Numbered from the stretch's first letter, positions 1 through 12,555 are shown. The stretch: 64,000 nucleotides of DNA from Morchella semilibera (GCA_009192285.1 WBVU01000004.1:1696001-1760000); one strand, 5' to 3'. A program made the numbers and translations. Notes: a model not told the origin generated them from the letters alone.

Positions 1-356
1 CAAGGTTCTCCCGGTGCAGGAATGCTCAGAGAAAAAGGAACGTTATGATACCTGTTTCATAAAATGGTATTCGGAAAGTACTGGGTCCTCTCTTGCAGAA
101 ACACTTGTGGCGCAAAATCTGGCAGGCTAACTCAAACTTCTAGAGTATTTGAGAGGGGAATCACAGACGGACGAGTGCAAAGATTTGTTCAAGGAGTATC
201 AAGTGTGCCTTAATGTGAGCTTCAAAACTTACACTCACCCCCCCTCGAATAATTATTAAACATTCCTAGAAAGCGTTAAAATCCAAGGGGATCGACACCA
301 TGATCGAAGAGGCTCGAAAGACGTCACCAAATAATGATAATGTGAAGCGCAATTGA
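1..356 (+). CDS. MDM35: MDM35/TRIAP1-like twin CX9C protein, 5' truncated
   Basis: Mdm35 is a small mitochondrial intermembrane-space chaperone that binds Ups1/Ups2 (PRELI family) and supports phosphatidic acid and phosphatidylserine transfer between mitochondrial membranes. Three exons are visible: up to 77, 144..214 and 270..356, with introns 78..143 and 215..269; the stop TGA is 354..356. Two CX9C motifs are plain: ECSEKKERYDTCF in the first visible exon and ECKDLFKEYQVC in the second. The tail KSKGIDTMIEEARK matches the family signature. The start lies left of the window. Codons are open back to base 2, but TGCAG at 15..19 could instead be an acceptor, so the 5' edge of the first exon is uncertain. 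The gene converges on TIF32. It has no long open frame because every exon is short, so simple ORF finding misses it. Confidence 0.88.
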
Positions 357-762
357 CACTAATCTTTGCCAAGATTTCCTGGTAGCAAATTGCACTCTAT
401 CTTGGGCTCCGGCTCTAGTATTTGTATATACATACTCGCATATCCATTATGTATTGTCGCAACCAGCAAAACACACCGAGGAGCACAGAGTTTTCCCATT
501 CTCCTTGAAATTATGTATTTTGTATCTAGGCACCTGAAGGCGTCGTTTTAGGCCTTATTCACAAAGAATGAGTTCTGGTGGTGAAGGTGTCTAAAAACAC
601 CCTTTTACTGCTATTCTCTCCACCCCTACCAGAATCCCAATTAGGCCAAAGGTTCTAAAGATGAATCTCCTGTATCCAAATTATGTTAGACGTGGTTGGC
701 ACAATTTTGGTATATCTATGGACTTTTTATTTGTTAGTGTGCGAATATACTTGACTTAAAAC

Positions 763-1250
763 TACATGTATGTAATTGTCAGTTCGAGAAACCACCGACA
801 ACTTAAAAATCCAGCCCTGTTCAATGCAATGATGAAATAAATATCTCCGCACGCAGTCGGGGCCACCTGCCGCTGTACGGCATGCTGGGCCTCCTTGCTC
901 GCGTGAGGTTGTAGCTTTAGAAGAGAAGAATTACAAGTATTTATCCCGGTTAGATCTATAGAGGGCTATTATATACAGTACCAAAAAGGGTGGGATCACT
1001 ACGGTATTCTCGTTGGTACGCTAGGATTGCGGTAAGCATTACGGTAAGCATACGGTATTTAATTCGGTATTTATGTAGTAATTTCACCCCATTTTTTCAT
1101 ACTGTAGTGATTGAGGCTTGCCAATGTATGCTGTCTCCCTTAACACACCCGATTCTTTGTCTATTGACAGTTGTAACCCGCCAGACCACAGGGGCAGCTA
1201 ACCATCCAATTGAAACCCTTCGTGATGACAGAGATACCTAACTATCCTAT
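763..1250 (+). repeat. Dispersed repeat, copy A
   Basis: The sequence from about 763 to 1250, minus an internal insert at 976..1104, matches the reverse complement of about 10196..10570. Shared blocks include the stretch around GTCAGTTCGAGAAACC at 778, the CCGCACGCAGTCGGGGCCAC block near 848, the TGAGGTTGTAG block near 904, and the ACACACCCGATTCTTTGTCT block near 1144. No coding capacity is seen, and there are no clear long terminal or inverted repeats at its edges. Copies A and B differ mainly by transitions. Confidence 0.75.
976..1104. mobile_element. MITE-like element inside repeat copy A
   Basis: This 129 bp segment is bounded by TA (974..975 and 1105..1106). Its ends are imperfect inverted repeats: CAGTACCAAAAAGGGTGG on the left against CAGTATGAAAAAATGGGG read from the right. 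It interrupts repeat copy A exactly where copy B (10196..10570) is continuous, so the second copy acts as an approximate empty site. The interior has several ACGGTA/GCGGTAAGCAT repeats. Size, TA target and lack of coding suit a Tc1/mariner or pogo-type MITE; the superfamily is inferred. Confidence 0.6.
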
Positions 1251-1872
1251 TCAGATTCATATGAACCTTGTCCCCGCTTCCTAAAAAAACCGCCAATTGA
1301 TGTCCAGACTATATTAGGTTTAGCAAATACTGCTTAGTGGAAGCGAGCTAAGAGTTACGATAGTATCCAACTTTCCCCTCATATGTAGCATTAGCATAGA
1401 GTTGGAACTCTTAACTAAAGGAATGATAACGACCTCAATTTTTACTAACCAAACTACATTACGGACACACAAAACTAACCAAACGAAACATATCGTATAT
1501 CATACCGTCTCATCGCAACAGGCAGTGGTGCAAAGAATCTCATTGAAATAAGACAAATAGCAAGCAAAATGCTTGATAGGGGAAATTTAGGCACTAATTT
1601 AACGTAAAAACCTAGATATTTTTTGAAACCCCAATTTTCCGCCCAGTACGCAAACACGATGACCGTGATCATGGAGTAATTCCGGGAAATGAAGAAAAAG
1701 AAAACTACCCACCACCCAACCCAAAACCCGAACTCGCAATCCGAACATTTCATTTAGTTTTTTTATTTTCTTTATTTCCCCATGTCCCATCTCTGTCCGA
1801 TTTGTTGTGACCCTTCAAAACAAACAGAAACCGACTAAAAAACTAAAACAAAAGGGAAACGCGAAAAAGGGT

Positions 1873-4800
1873 TTAATTCCTTCTTCCCCAACCGCCGCTA
1901 CTTGTTGGAGTTTCCTTCCTTTGAGGAGGGACGTATTTGCCCTTAGGAGCAGGCTTTTCACCGTCAGCACCGGGAGCTGGGGATTCTGGTCTTTCTGCTT
2001 GCAATCTGCGACCGCTAAGTGCTCCTGGTCTATAAACTCCAGGTTTGGCTTCCGTGGGAGGCGCATCAGCAGCGGGCCTCTCGACCTCGCGGGCTGGGGC
2101 AGGTTGAGGCGAAGCCGCCTCCTCTCTGACAATAGGCGCAGTACGTGGTGCAATGTTTAGTCTTCTGCGTTCGGTAGGAGCGCCTGAAGACGAGGTGGCA
2201 CCAGAACCATTGACAGGAGGTGTAGTGGACTCCACATCACCTCCCTTCGCAGCGACACGATCACGCCAGCCTCCTCCACGTACGGGTGGGACCCAGCGGC
2301 CGCTGTTTCCGGGTTCTGTGGTCGTGGTTTCAGGTGCGGAGGGGCGTTTGGAACTTTCGCGTTCGGCCTTCTCACGGGCTCTGCGTTCTTCAGCCTCCTG
2401 TTCACGTTGACGTTGCTTCGCAGCAGTCTCATCAAGCTTCCTAAGACGGGTAGGTTAGTATGAGCATAAATAAAAGAATAGCAAGAATACATACTTCCTC
2501 TCCTCTTCGCGCTTGATCTTCTCCTCTGCCAATCTAGCCCTAAGTTCCTCTTCCTTCCTCCTCTTCTCTTCCTCCTCCTGGCGTTCTCTCTCCTCCTCCT
2601 CGATTCTCCTCTTTTCCGCGGCTTCCTCCTCCCTCCTCCTCCTCTCTCTCTCAGTACGGACGTCCTGCCTTCGCTTCTCCATCTCAGCCTTAAGTTGCTT
2701 CTCGGCTGCTTTCCTTCTCTGTTCGAACTCTTGATGCCGCTGCTGTTTAATCTCGTCTCTAAACCTCTCATAAGGAACTACAAGCCTGCTTAGACGCTTC
2801 TTCAGCGCAACAGCATCCTCGTGCTGCTTCTTAGAGTTCTCGAGAGTGATTCTCTTTTTCTCCTCATAAGCAGCCAAGTCCTCCGCTCTCTGTCTTTCAA
2901 GGTCTTGGGGCAAAATTTTAACTTCTTCCCGGCGATAGGCACGCTCAAGATGGTCGATTCTCTTTCCAGTGATTCTCAATTTGTCAGCCATTTCCCTCTT
3001 TTCCTTCTCAAGCTGTGCCAGCTTCATGGCTCTCAGTTGGTTGCTGTCAAGGTCTTCAAGATCCTCCACATCGATCTTGGTATCGAGGGACAATTCATCC
3101 AATTGCTTTTTCAATTCCTCCTTGCGAATCTTCTCCTGCTCTTGCCTGAGCCTCTCCAGTTCACGCTTCTTCTGCTGCTCTGCGACACGGGCAGCTTCAG
3201 CAGCACGTGCCTCCTCAGCGCGGATCATGCGTTGTTGGGCCTCCTCCTTCTCCTTCTTGAGTAGGGCACTTTCGGCGGCTTCCTTCTTCTTCTCAATGAT
3301 GGTTCGCCTGGCGAGAGCCTCCTCATGTTCTTTCTGGGCACCGGCTTGGGCTCTAGCATAGGCTGCTTCTTTAGCGGCAAGGCGAGCTTGTTGAAATTCG
3401 GGATCAACGTGAGAGACAGTAAGATATAGAGCTTTGGCAAGTCGAGAAAGCTGTGTGCGAACAATCTCCGAGGGCGTGCCCTGGAGTTTCTGGACAGACA
3501 TGGTTTCCTTCTCGGCAGATCCGGTCGGGGAGCCACTGTGGAGGGGCTTTGTAGAAGAAAAGATATCGGATTCGAATGTCAAAACACCCGCAGCGTGATC
3601 AATGCGAATTGACAAGTCACCCTTTTTGCAACCGTTCATAATGAATTTTTCGATGACAGATGGGGTAACCTCAAAAGGCGCAGGGAAAGAAGCCAAATTA
3701 ATGACGAAGCTGAGCTGAACAGTGTCGTAAACCTGAGATAACTGTTGAAACAATCTAGTAAGAATAACCTGCTGAAGCGGCAAAACGTATGGCTTCATAT
3801 CGGGTTCTGCTGCAATCTGCGTAAGAATCGGGGAGATCTTTTTACAAATGCTAAGAGGATGGAAGTCAACCTCAAGAATGCTGTAAAGATCGCGGATTTC
3901 CGGCCTTGCACGCTTAAGTGCTCCCTTTCCGATGGCATCTTTAAACAGTCCAGCACGGGTGGGAGCCCTGGCCATGCCAAGGAGGCTAGTCAAACGAGTG
4001 TTCTTGTTTCTCTTGGCCTCGTCAACATCAACTAGAGCGCCTTTTGAGCGCGCCTGGCTGATGACGGGTATGGAGAGAGCAGCCAAAAGATAAAGAGAAG
4101 CGGCACGGCTAAGATCAGCTTCGGTGGTCGCTGGAGAATCCTTCTTTGTAGACTGACCAGCGGCAACCTGAGCCGCGCTTGTCCGAAGAAGACTATAATA
4201 TCTGCTCCAGGCTGCAGCGTGAAATAGGTAATTATCCGAAACCAAGAATATACGTGTCAGCTTCTCGTAATAATTGGCCATCATGACGTTCTTTGCAGGC
4301 CTTTTGCTGAGGTTAAGAAGGGTGTGGATATCCTCTACAGATCGGAAAGCTTCCTGCCATAATTCAAGCTCGACAGCAACATTAAGTTGCTGGAAGCGAG
4401 TGTCAAGATGACGCTGAAGAGTATCAGGGTCATTCAGATTGATAGCATGCATTTGAGTTGAATACTTGGCCGCATTTTGAACGTGATTCCTCAAAAGTTC
4501 GCAAAGCCTTCGGAACTCGGTTTTACGAGTGTACTTCAAGCAAAATTGAAATGCTTGCAGGGCAGTGCTCTGATACATGATTTCAAGGCGAGCATTGTTG
4601 CGGAGGATGTCGAGGACGGTACGGTATGTCTCCCACAAGAACTTGAGCCAAGGAGTGACAACAGCTCTATCAGTACGATCCCTAGATTGCTCCCCGGATA
4701 CTGTAGAGAGCATAATAGACTCTGGAGTCTCGGAAGCTTCAAGATCATCAATCGCATCAACCGTAATTTGTTCAGCCCGTTCCTGGGCTTCAGTAACCTT

Positions 4801-5228
4801 TGCCTCGGCGAGTTCGATGAACCTGCGAAGAACCAGCTGACATATGTCAATGGGGGCATTTCCAATAGCCGAAGAGAGTCGCAAACCTCAATAGTCTGTA
4901 CGCTCGTGTTTTGAGCAATATTCTTGTATTGATATAATCCATCCTTTGCTGTCTTTCCTTTCCTTAGACTAACACAAAGCTCTACGAAAAGGATCATGAC
5001 GGGTTCCAGTGATGCGATTGGAGAATTGCGGGACCGCTTAGAGGTGACATGTTCATGAAGGAGCTCGAGAGCACCTGAGTTTTTGTTGACAGCAACAAGT
5101 TCTTGCGCACGCTGTGATGGGATTGATTAGCGATATTAATTTTATGGAGGGTGGGGTAGGTGGGGTATCTTGGAGGGATAACGAACCTTGAGAACATTCT
5201 CAGGCTTTGCGTGAGGAGGGGGGGCCAT
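1873..5228 (-). CDS. TIF32: Eukaryotic translation initiation factor 3 subunit A
   Basis: eIF3a is the scaffold of the eIF3 complex, which binds the 40S ribosome and recruits mRNA in the cytosol. The model is complement(join(1873..2440, 2495..4836, 4887..5111, 5187..5228)), 1058 residues, closing in frame. The N-terminus [14 protein letters not shown] joins RAQELVAV across the first intron, as in Aspergillus eIF3a. The third exon carries the conserved [20 protein letters not shown] and [18 protein letters not shown] blocks and the PCI region (roughly residues 340-495). A long charged coiled coil rich in Glu, Arg and Lys follows (about 545-930), then a Pro/Ser/Gly tail ending GGWGRRN. The ATG at 5228 is the only start compatible with the family. 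It is divergent from the G-gamma gene about 1.9 kb away. Length and content are normal for fungi and no damage is seen. Confidence 0.96.
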
Positions 5229-7147
5229 GATGGCAGACTAACCACAGCAGAATGGAAATTTATGAATTAACCAAACTTTCCAAAGCTGAGATCGATATTT
5301 TGGTGGTTGGTGGTTGGTGGTTGATGGCGATGATAACTGTAGTAGTTGAGGTAGCAGAAGTTCTGTGTGGTTAAAATTGGTGATGAGGCTAGTTTATTTT
5401 TTTCCTTAGCGAAAAAGCCAAAAAAGGCAATTTTCGACCTTTTTCCTTTCTACGCAAATTTACTTTCTTAGGAAACATCATTTTTCGTGCGTTCTGTGAC
5501 TGCTCCTAAGCATTCAAGGCTTCATGTATCATAACTGCGATAGAAAGATGAAGAGTTAGAAGAGTTATTTTGCATCCTAAGCACGTCCAAGGCTTGTTAT
5601 TAAGATATGTTTTTATGCATTGTGTCCATTTTCTTCCTCTAACTGAGGGCGCGCGCACTGCTCGTTTCAAGGCTCGCGTAATGAAGATTGAATCACCTTA
5701 CCTCTCAATACACACGCCATCGTCTCTCATGTATATACAAGTGCATGTACGGTGCATGCACCTACCGCCCAGACACTCCTAGATCTGTTTCTGGTATGTA
5801 CAAAGCTACGTTTATTTGCGTGCCATTTGTTTTATATAAACGAATAGAAGTTCGGAGATCTCGGGATTCGGTGTGGAACTACTGCTCCTTCTTTTTTCGG
5901 CCCTTCTTTGCTTTCGCAGTCCGTACCACTACTAGTAGTACTGCGGGGATGTATGGGTGCCCTTCCATTTCCAGGCGTTGTGCTCCCTGACAGTCGCAGA
6001 AATGCGGTCCTCCTTCTTCAGCCTGCACAGTGTTGCGACAGGTTATCCCCCATTGCGCTGCCTAATACTATTAACGCTATACCTAGTTCAGGGTATGTTG
6101 GACCGTTTTAGTACTGGTGGAAACCACTCTCCCAGTTCTCTCCGGAGTCTCTCCCTACCGTTGCCCCAGCACCAGACCCGAAATTTCAGAGTCATCCCCT
6201 TCCGTGGTCAAGAATCGTTGTCCGTGCCTATCTAAAATACCTCCTGAGAGCAACTAGTAGTAGCAAATCGTCTTCATCCCTCACACCCCCTGAGCCAACC
6301 ATTCGGGTTTTCCTCCTGCTGCTCATCCCGCTCTTGCTCGCCCGCCTGCAGTGATAATTACCCACATACTACGCTACCTACGCTACGTAAAGACTCTGGA
6401 GGAGCAGTAAAGTAAAGTTGGTAAAAAAAAAAAAAGGTTCAGTAGATCTTGTTTTTGTATTTCCCAAGCATATTCAATCAATATATTGCTAGAAGTACCC
6501 CAGAAGCATTTCAACCCCTCTTCGCCCGTTCCGAAAGCACCGCAGTACCACAGTACATGTACTCTGCCGCAGTACCGCGGCATTCCCCTTCTCAGGCACT
6601 TTGTCCACCCTCCACCTTCCCCCATCGCACTAAGCCATCACCGTACAATCCTTTCACGGTAGCGATACATTGTTCTCCTTTTTCCCACTAACACAACTGA
6701 CACAACCAGTCTATCTTCTCGCCCACCCCAGCTGACTGACTGCTCGCTCGCCTTCCGCTGTCGCTGCTGCCGCCGCCGCTGCTATTGCTGCTGCTGCTGC
6801 TGCTGCCACTCATCACCTGTTCACTATCCACTCCAACCCCCCATAATCACAACCAAGAGTCCCCTTTTCAAACAAACGGTAGATCTCTTCTCGAACGTTT
6901 CCTTACCAGTCTTTTTTACTTTCCGACCCTCAGCCTCTCATTCTAAAAAGGCCGCACATTGCTCAATAATACTTCGCGTTACCTCTTCTCTTCTCTTACC
7001 CTGTACTCTCTTCTGTTGTTGGTCCACTGCGTGCCCTAACGAATCATCCTGTGGCCCTAAACATCTTACCACTATCTTCTCAACTCTGACGGTCAAACTT
7101 AAATCTTTCATTCACAAAGTTCGACAATACAGCTCCTAAGAGACGAG
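5229..7147. promoter_or_regulatory. Divergent promoter region of TIF32 and the G-gamma gene
   Basis: This 1.9 kb region separates two divergent genes. Near TIF32 there is a TGGTGGT repeat (about 5301-5322). Near the G-gamma gene, a CTG/CCG trinucleotide run (about 6761-6808) is followed by a pyrimidine-rich stretch (about 6840-7080), typical of fungal core promoters and 5' leaders. An A13 run starts near 6424 and one TACATGTA palindrome lies at 6554. I see no conserved exon; several short open frames near 5570-6235 look random. Confidence 0.5.
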
Positions 7148-7732
7148 ATGGCACTTCATAATAATAATTCTGCAGTTGGTGGAAAGGAGAAGAAGCAAAC
7201 GATGGCGGAGTTAAAGTTAAGACGATTAACAGAGTTGAACGCGAGGCTGCGGGAAGATCTGGATAGACCACGAGTGAAGGTGTCAGAGGCTTGTCAGTCG
7301 TATGTATTCCATTTTCTATTTACCAAGTCCACTTGTCAATGATATCTCCAAGTTATCAATATGTGTACACGTTGTAAATAATCGTAGCCTTTTATCTTCC
7401 TTTTTGATAGACTCTTGACCGTGCTGACATTACCATATTAGTATGATCAATTACACAAAAACTACTAAAGACTTTATGGTACCATCGACTTGGGGATCGG
7501 TAAGTTTATGTTTACTCTGCTGCTTTCCCGCTCTTGCATCTTCTATCGTTATCATATTTCCATTCAAACCAACATATCGTTGTCACATTCTTTACTCTCG
7601 ACCATTTTTGGATCCACGTGATTTAGTCTTAGGTTCTCTTACTTACTCATACTCTCCAATTACTAGGTCGACAAACGTGAAGATCCATACGCGCCTCAGC
7701 AAAGCGGACCTAACTGCTGCGTCATCTGCTAG
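7148..7732 (+). CDS. Heterotrimeric G protein gamma subunit (Ste18-like)
   Basis: G-gamma pairs with G-beta at the plasma membrane and acts in pheromone, nutrient and developmental signalling. The model is join(7148..7299, 7442..7499, 7667..7732), 91 residues, in frame. The KEKKQTMAELKLRRLTELNA segment (about 13-32) matches the fungal G-gamma helix that binds G-beta; SMINYTKTTKDFMVPSTWGS (about 51-70) and DPYAPQQSG follow. The C-terminus is CCVIC: Cys87 could be palmitoylated, and Cys88-Val-Ile-Cys91 is a CaaX-type prenylation box. Fungal relatives I know usually end in Met at the X position, so terminal Cys is slightly unusual. It corresponds to gng-1 of Neurospora and Ste18 of yeast. Intron 1 (7300..7441) is longer than most here; intron 2 is 7500..7666. 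Confidence 0.93.
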
Positions 7733-10195
7733 TATATGGGCAGGAACCCCTCCCCAACTCAACGGAAACGAATTTCGCAACGCTTACAACAAAATTATCT
7801 CCCATTACCATCAACCATTTTACCGAATACCAATATTTTTTTTCTCTTTTCTCATTAAACACTTTCGATTCTGGCCATAAACGGAACAGACATCAGCCTG
7901 GATATTCATACACCGACATGAAGACCGTAATGTACTACATAAGGAGCGTCATTTAAGGGTGGCCTTAGGCAGCCATTTGCTTGTATTATCATCATTACTT
8001 TCTGTCCATGGCCTTACCTTACCGACTGTTCCTTTCTACTTCTCATTTTATTTTTATGGGTTTCGACTTTATCGGCAACAGAACAGCAAGGAAATTGGAA
8101 TATGGGTGTTCGTGGTCAACTACTGGTGAATAAGGAGTAAAAAAAAAGGTTGTTATTCGTTCCATATCTATTTACGTTAATTCTTTTTAGTCTATATTAC
8201 TTTTTTCTGTCACTACTTTCAGTATAACTTCTTTTTTTTCTCGTACCTCCTCGGGACGGTGGTGTTGTTTTGCGAAGAAAGATATCACTCAAGGCTGTCT
8301 ATCGTTTATGTCCTACTTTGATTCTATCGCGTAGCTTGAATTCTGATTTTCGAGGGGGGACGTCGAGCTGGTGTTTTTCTTTCTTTCTTTCTAATCTTAA
8401 CTCTTATCTTGCTTTTCTTTCGTGGTATTCAGGAAGAATATGATTCCATTGGTATGGGAGGGCTGGACTGGTTTGTGCAGGAGCAGGACAGCTGTGTGGG
8501 AAATGCCGATGACTTTGTTCTTGTTTTCTTCAAAAATTATATTAGCGGGGCGGTGGAAAGAGGACGTTCACTGTTGCAAGGGGAATAACTTGTAGTCTTA
8601 GGCTATGTTCCCCTAATAACTTTAGGTTTGGGTTTGGGCTACTTTTTTTTTCTTGCTGTTTTTTTTTAGCTCTTTGCATGCCACTTTGTTCCGCGTATTC
8701 CGTGCAATTTTAAACGTCTGTAACGCTAAGGATTAACTTGAAGTGGGAATCAAGCAGACCAGTATGATATGAAAGTGAGTGATGGTGACCGAGTGACTTA
8801 TTATGTTTTGAAGTGGAACCGCACCCCTCTGATACTCCACATACAGTTACCCCAGATACATGTATGCACGCGCAGCAGGGAGGTTGGTTTGCATATGTAT
8901 GCATACACAAGGGTCACTCTGGTGCTGATTTCTTCGCACCAGGTCAAGCCCGGTTGGATGAAAGACGACAGAATGGTGCCAACTTGGTCGAGCAGCAGCT
9001 TAGCAACTGGAGGTGTCGGTCACGTGGTTAAGTCAAGTATGTATGTAGCTGATCGCCTAGCATAGAGTATGTAACACTCAATTTCAACGGTCGCCCTTGA
9101 TTGATTGGTTGGTAAAACAAAATACTAATCACATCTCTTTAAGGCCATCTGTTTTTGGAATCAAGCCTTTAACAAAAACAGCCAGAATATCATATAATTT
9201 CTACTATATACAACTTAACAGTAAGAACCATCCTACACGACCTGAATTCCACACATAATCGCCCAGCATTGTGAAACGGCAGTATAAATAGGCATTTTCA
9301 GTACTACATGTACGCCTCTCGTTTTAATTTTCTGTACTACGTCATAGGCTTATTATATATATACATGTACAAATTGTATCTGTTGACTACGACGGTCTCT
9401 AAACCCGCACCCTAGGGCACACTCGAGATGTAATAGATGTACCTCGTCTAAAATAACAATATGCATATAACTACATGTACCCCCCCCCCCCATATTTATT
9501 ATAAATATAATAGCCCCAATATTTTTTAAAATTCTATAAGAATCTCCACCATTCTGCTATATATAGTTTGTGTTAATTGTCTTCAGATGGAGGCAGGCTC
9601 TGCAAAAAAAAGCGGCAGGATGTAGCAAGTACAGAGTGATGGAACGCCCCGAGGCACAAACACCAAATGTTGGTGGTGTTTTACCAAAACAGGCATCACT
9701 GTGTTCCATCACTTATTACCTACCGCTGTACATGTAGCTAGATCGTCCGGAAGAGGGCATACTATAGATCTGCAAAGAAGGTGGTTATCTATAGACTACT
9801 TATGTAATGTGCTCAGGAATCTAAAACGCATAAATTGATGCGGTTCCAACATCTTACAGCCAATATATATATACATACTACATGTATATATCCAATCATG
9901 TCAGGCCCGGCTCCGGTGTTTTGTAATATCCTGGGACAAAGTACATGTACCCTCCCCTAGGTTCGATATCACTACATGTAGGCAGATAGCATACTTTTTC
10001 ATTTCAACCGTGCTATTAAAGAGGTGGGCTCCGGTGATATCTTTGACTTTAGCGCTTTTGGTATAATTGGCTTTGTTCAACCTTTCTCACTTACCCAAAA
10101 TGTGTCTCAGTAGATGATATAATTGCATGTATCCTGTATTCTGTGTGCGCACTTCCTGACTGAGATCGAGGGGTGTTGGCCAGCCACCAGAGTTC

Positions 10196-10570
10196 CATCA
10201 TTTCTAAATAGAATAGTCAGGTATCTCTGTCATCACGAAAGGTTTCAATTGGATGGGTAGCTGCCCCAGATTTCTGTGGTCTGGCGGGCTACAGCTGTCA
10301 GTAGACAAAGAATCGGGTGTGTTAAGGTAGACGGCATATATATACATTGGCAAACCTCAATCACTATAGCTATATAATAACCCTCTGGCCAAGATCAATA
10401 TTTCTTCTCTTCCAAAACTACAACCTCATGCGAGCAAGGAGGACCCAGCATGCCGCTGCGCGGCATGTGGCCCCGACTGCGTGCGGATATGTTTATGCAT
10501 TGAACAGGGCTGTGAGTTTTCTGGACCCCCCAGTGTCGGCGGTTTCTCGAACTGACGATTACATATGCGG
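10196..10570 (-). repeat. Dispersed repeat, copy B (inverted)
   Basis: This is the inverted partner of the repeat at 763..1250. Read on the minus strand it runs from the GTCAGTTCGAGAAACC block (about 10556 downward) through the CCGCACGCAGTCGGGGCCAC and TGAGGTTGTAG blocks to GACAGAGATACCTGACTATT near 10215. It lacks the 129 bp insert found in copy A. Many differences between copies are C/T or G/A. It has no coding content. Confidence 0.72.
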
Positions 10571-11178
10571 CCGGAGGCCGCTCCTCACTACATGTAGTAA
10601 TATATAAAGCCACCTTTTTGTACACGTGCTACCGCTGACAATCCTTTTAACTGGAAATAACCGGGCCTCCATATGTAGAACACAATCACTTGAGTAGTCC
10701 AAGGCTGTTCGGGTATTCCTAATCATAATATATCACTCGTTCGGATACTAAATTATAAATTTAAAATATTGAGCATTGAATGCCGCTTAAACGGTCAAAG
10801 TCCCGACAAACACACATATGTATGTACCCCAAGGATATTTAGACTAAGTTGGTAATATTCATACCATCACCAAAGCTCCGGGATCGGCCAGATATCCCAG
10901 CAAACGAAAAGTATTTCATCAATTAATTGTGAGCGCTGGCCATGGTTGCCGTGAAGAGCTGTTACACGCACGATTGATCATGTTGCCTTAACTGTGCCTG
11001 GACATTGTCATAGCCTAAGGGCTGGATACAACTAATGATGTAAATAAAAAAAAATAAAAAAATAACTGTGCCTGGACTCATCTTAAACTAGCTATAGTAC
11101 ACTTAATTAGGTAATAGCTCAAATCGTTCATGTTCGTTGATTAGAACGCAATTGGTTATGAGACTATCCTTAGAAGTA

Positions 11179-11462
11179 CGGCCACTCATCAAAAGTGTTC
11201 GTGATTCGGATCTAATATGACATGTCCGGCTCAAGTCAGTTATCAAACTATGCATTGAAATATTTAAAATCTCAAGCCACCAGTACTTAATGGAGGCTAA
11301 AATCAATATTAGATCTTCATGGTGCCCCCATTCTCTGTTATCAGGTTTCTATAGTTCTATAGATACATTTGAGTTCTTTGATACAACCCTGTAAGCCATA
11401 TTGAGCACTGACCATCTTACTATCTACATGTATGAATCACGAACACTTTTGAAAAGTGGCTG
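11179..11462. mobile_element. MITE-like element, CAGCCAC family
   Basis: A 284 bp segment flanked by TA on both sides (11177..11178, 11463..11464). Its ends are inverted repeats of about 33 bp: left CGGCCACTCATCAAAAGTGT followed by TCGTGATTC, and right, read inward, CAGCCACTTTTCAAAAGTGT followed by TCGTGATTC. A related end, CAGCCACCAAGAGTGTTTGT read on the minus strand, appears near 11583-11610, suggesting a second degraded copy or a nested insertion. No transposase is encoded in the 220 bp between the ends. Confidence 0.6.
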
Positions 11463-12555
11463 TACCTTGGCGTAATGATAAGTAAAAAAATATCGCTCTT
11501 TAAAAGTGTTTGGATTGGTCCCCCTAGTCTTGGGCGGTCAGGCAAACTGACTACCTGCATCTTAGATATGTCGTAGGTTGTATGTCACAAACACTCTTGG
11601 TGGCTGTGCCTTAAGACCAGGAGGTTTAAGGCTATGTCCTAGTTGACTTCATTCCGAGAAAATGAGGTGCTAGGTAGGTAATTTTGCATTCATGAAATGG
11701 AGAGACGTTTAAATAGTTTAAATAAGCAATTTTAACCTGTTTTTCCCAAATGCAACCATAAACCCAATGTTTCCGCGAACCTCGTAGCCACCACTTGTAA
11801 ATGTCTTACTCATGTAACTCCCAACGCCGTTTCCGTCCCCTCCCAACTGACGAACACTAAGCAAAATAGTGACCCCCACAAAAGTCGGCGTCAAAACAGT
11901 TCAGAATACTAGTCTCTATATATGCGAACATGTTTCTCTGAATTCAAATTTGGCCCTAGTTGGGACCATTAGCCGCTGTTTTGAATACAATGATTTTCAG
12001 CAGAGGGTTGGTACGTGATGAGAGCTAGAGGCTGATTAATAGAGGGGATATTTGAGAGCTCAACACCTTTGGTCTCTTTAAGTCATTTCTTCACACAACA
12101 CAACTAAATCAAATTAGAGGCGGTCCAGTGCTAGTTTAGACCGTGAGATAAGCTGCTGCCCATGGTTTGAGCTTCAATTGTAAGCCACTGTTTTAATCTA
12201 TAGAAGCTTTAATTTCAATGTATACGCTCAGAGGTCAAGGAAATCACATCCTGGGGACATCTTGAATATCAATGCCGTTGAATTGATTACTATCAGCTCA
12301 AGGGGCACTAGCCTAGCATGGGTTGATTATTCGAGGCGTTGATAAGAGTGAAGGTATTGTGAGGAATGTATCCCTTGCACGGATGAAAGTTGTTAAATTC
12401 GCGACCTCCTTCTTTCAGCGAATATTAACCCAGTGTGGTAAATATTTCGAGGGTTTTCTTTGGTTCTGTTGCTATTTACTGCAACAATATAATTCCTCTA
12501 CTAAGTGGTGCACGGTCCAGGACATGCAGGGGATAGGTGTCGTTCCTTATGTGTA

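Larger units (their letters stand above)
357..1872. other. Convergent spacer between MDM35 and TIF32
   Basis: This stretch holds the 3' flanks of two convergent genes plus a dispersed repeat (about 763..1250) that contains a short inverted-repeat element. The rest (357-760 and 1260-1870) is AT-rich sequence in which I see no exon with conserved content. Small open frames here lack codon structure. Confidence 0.6.
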
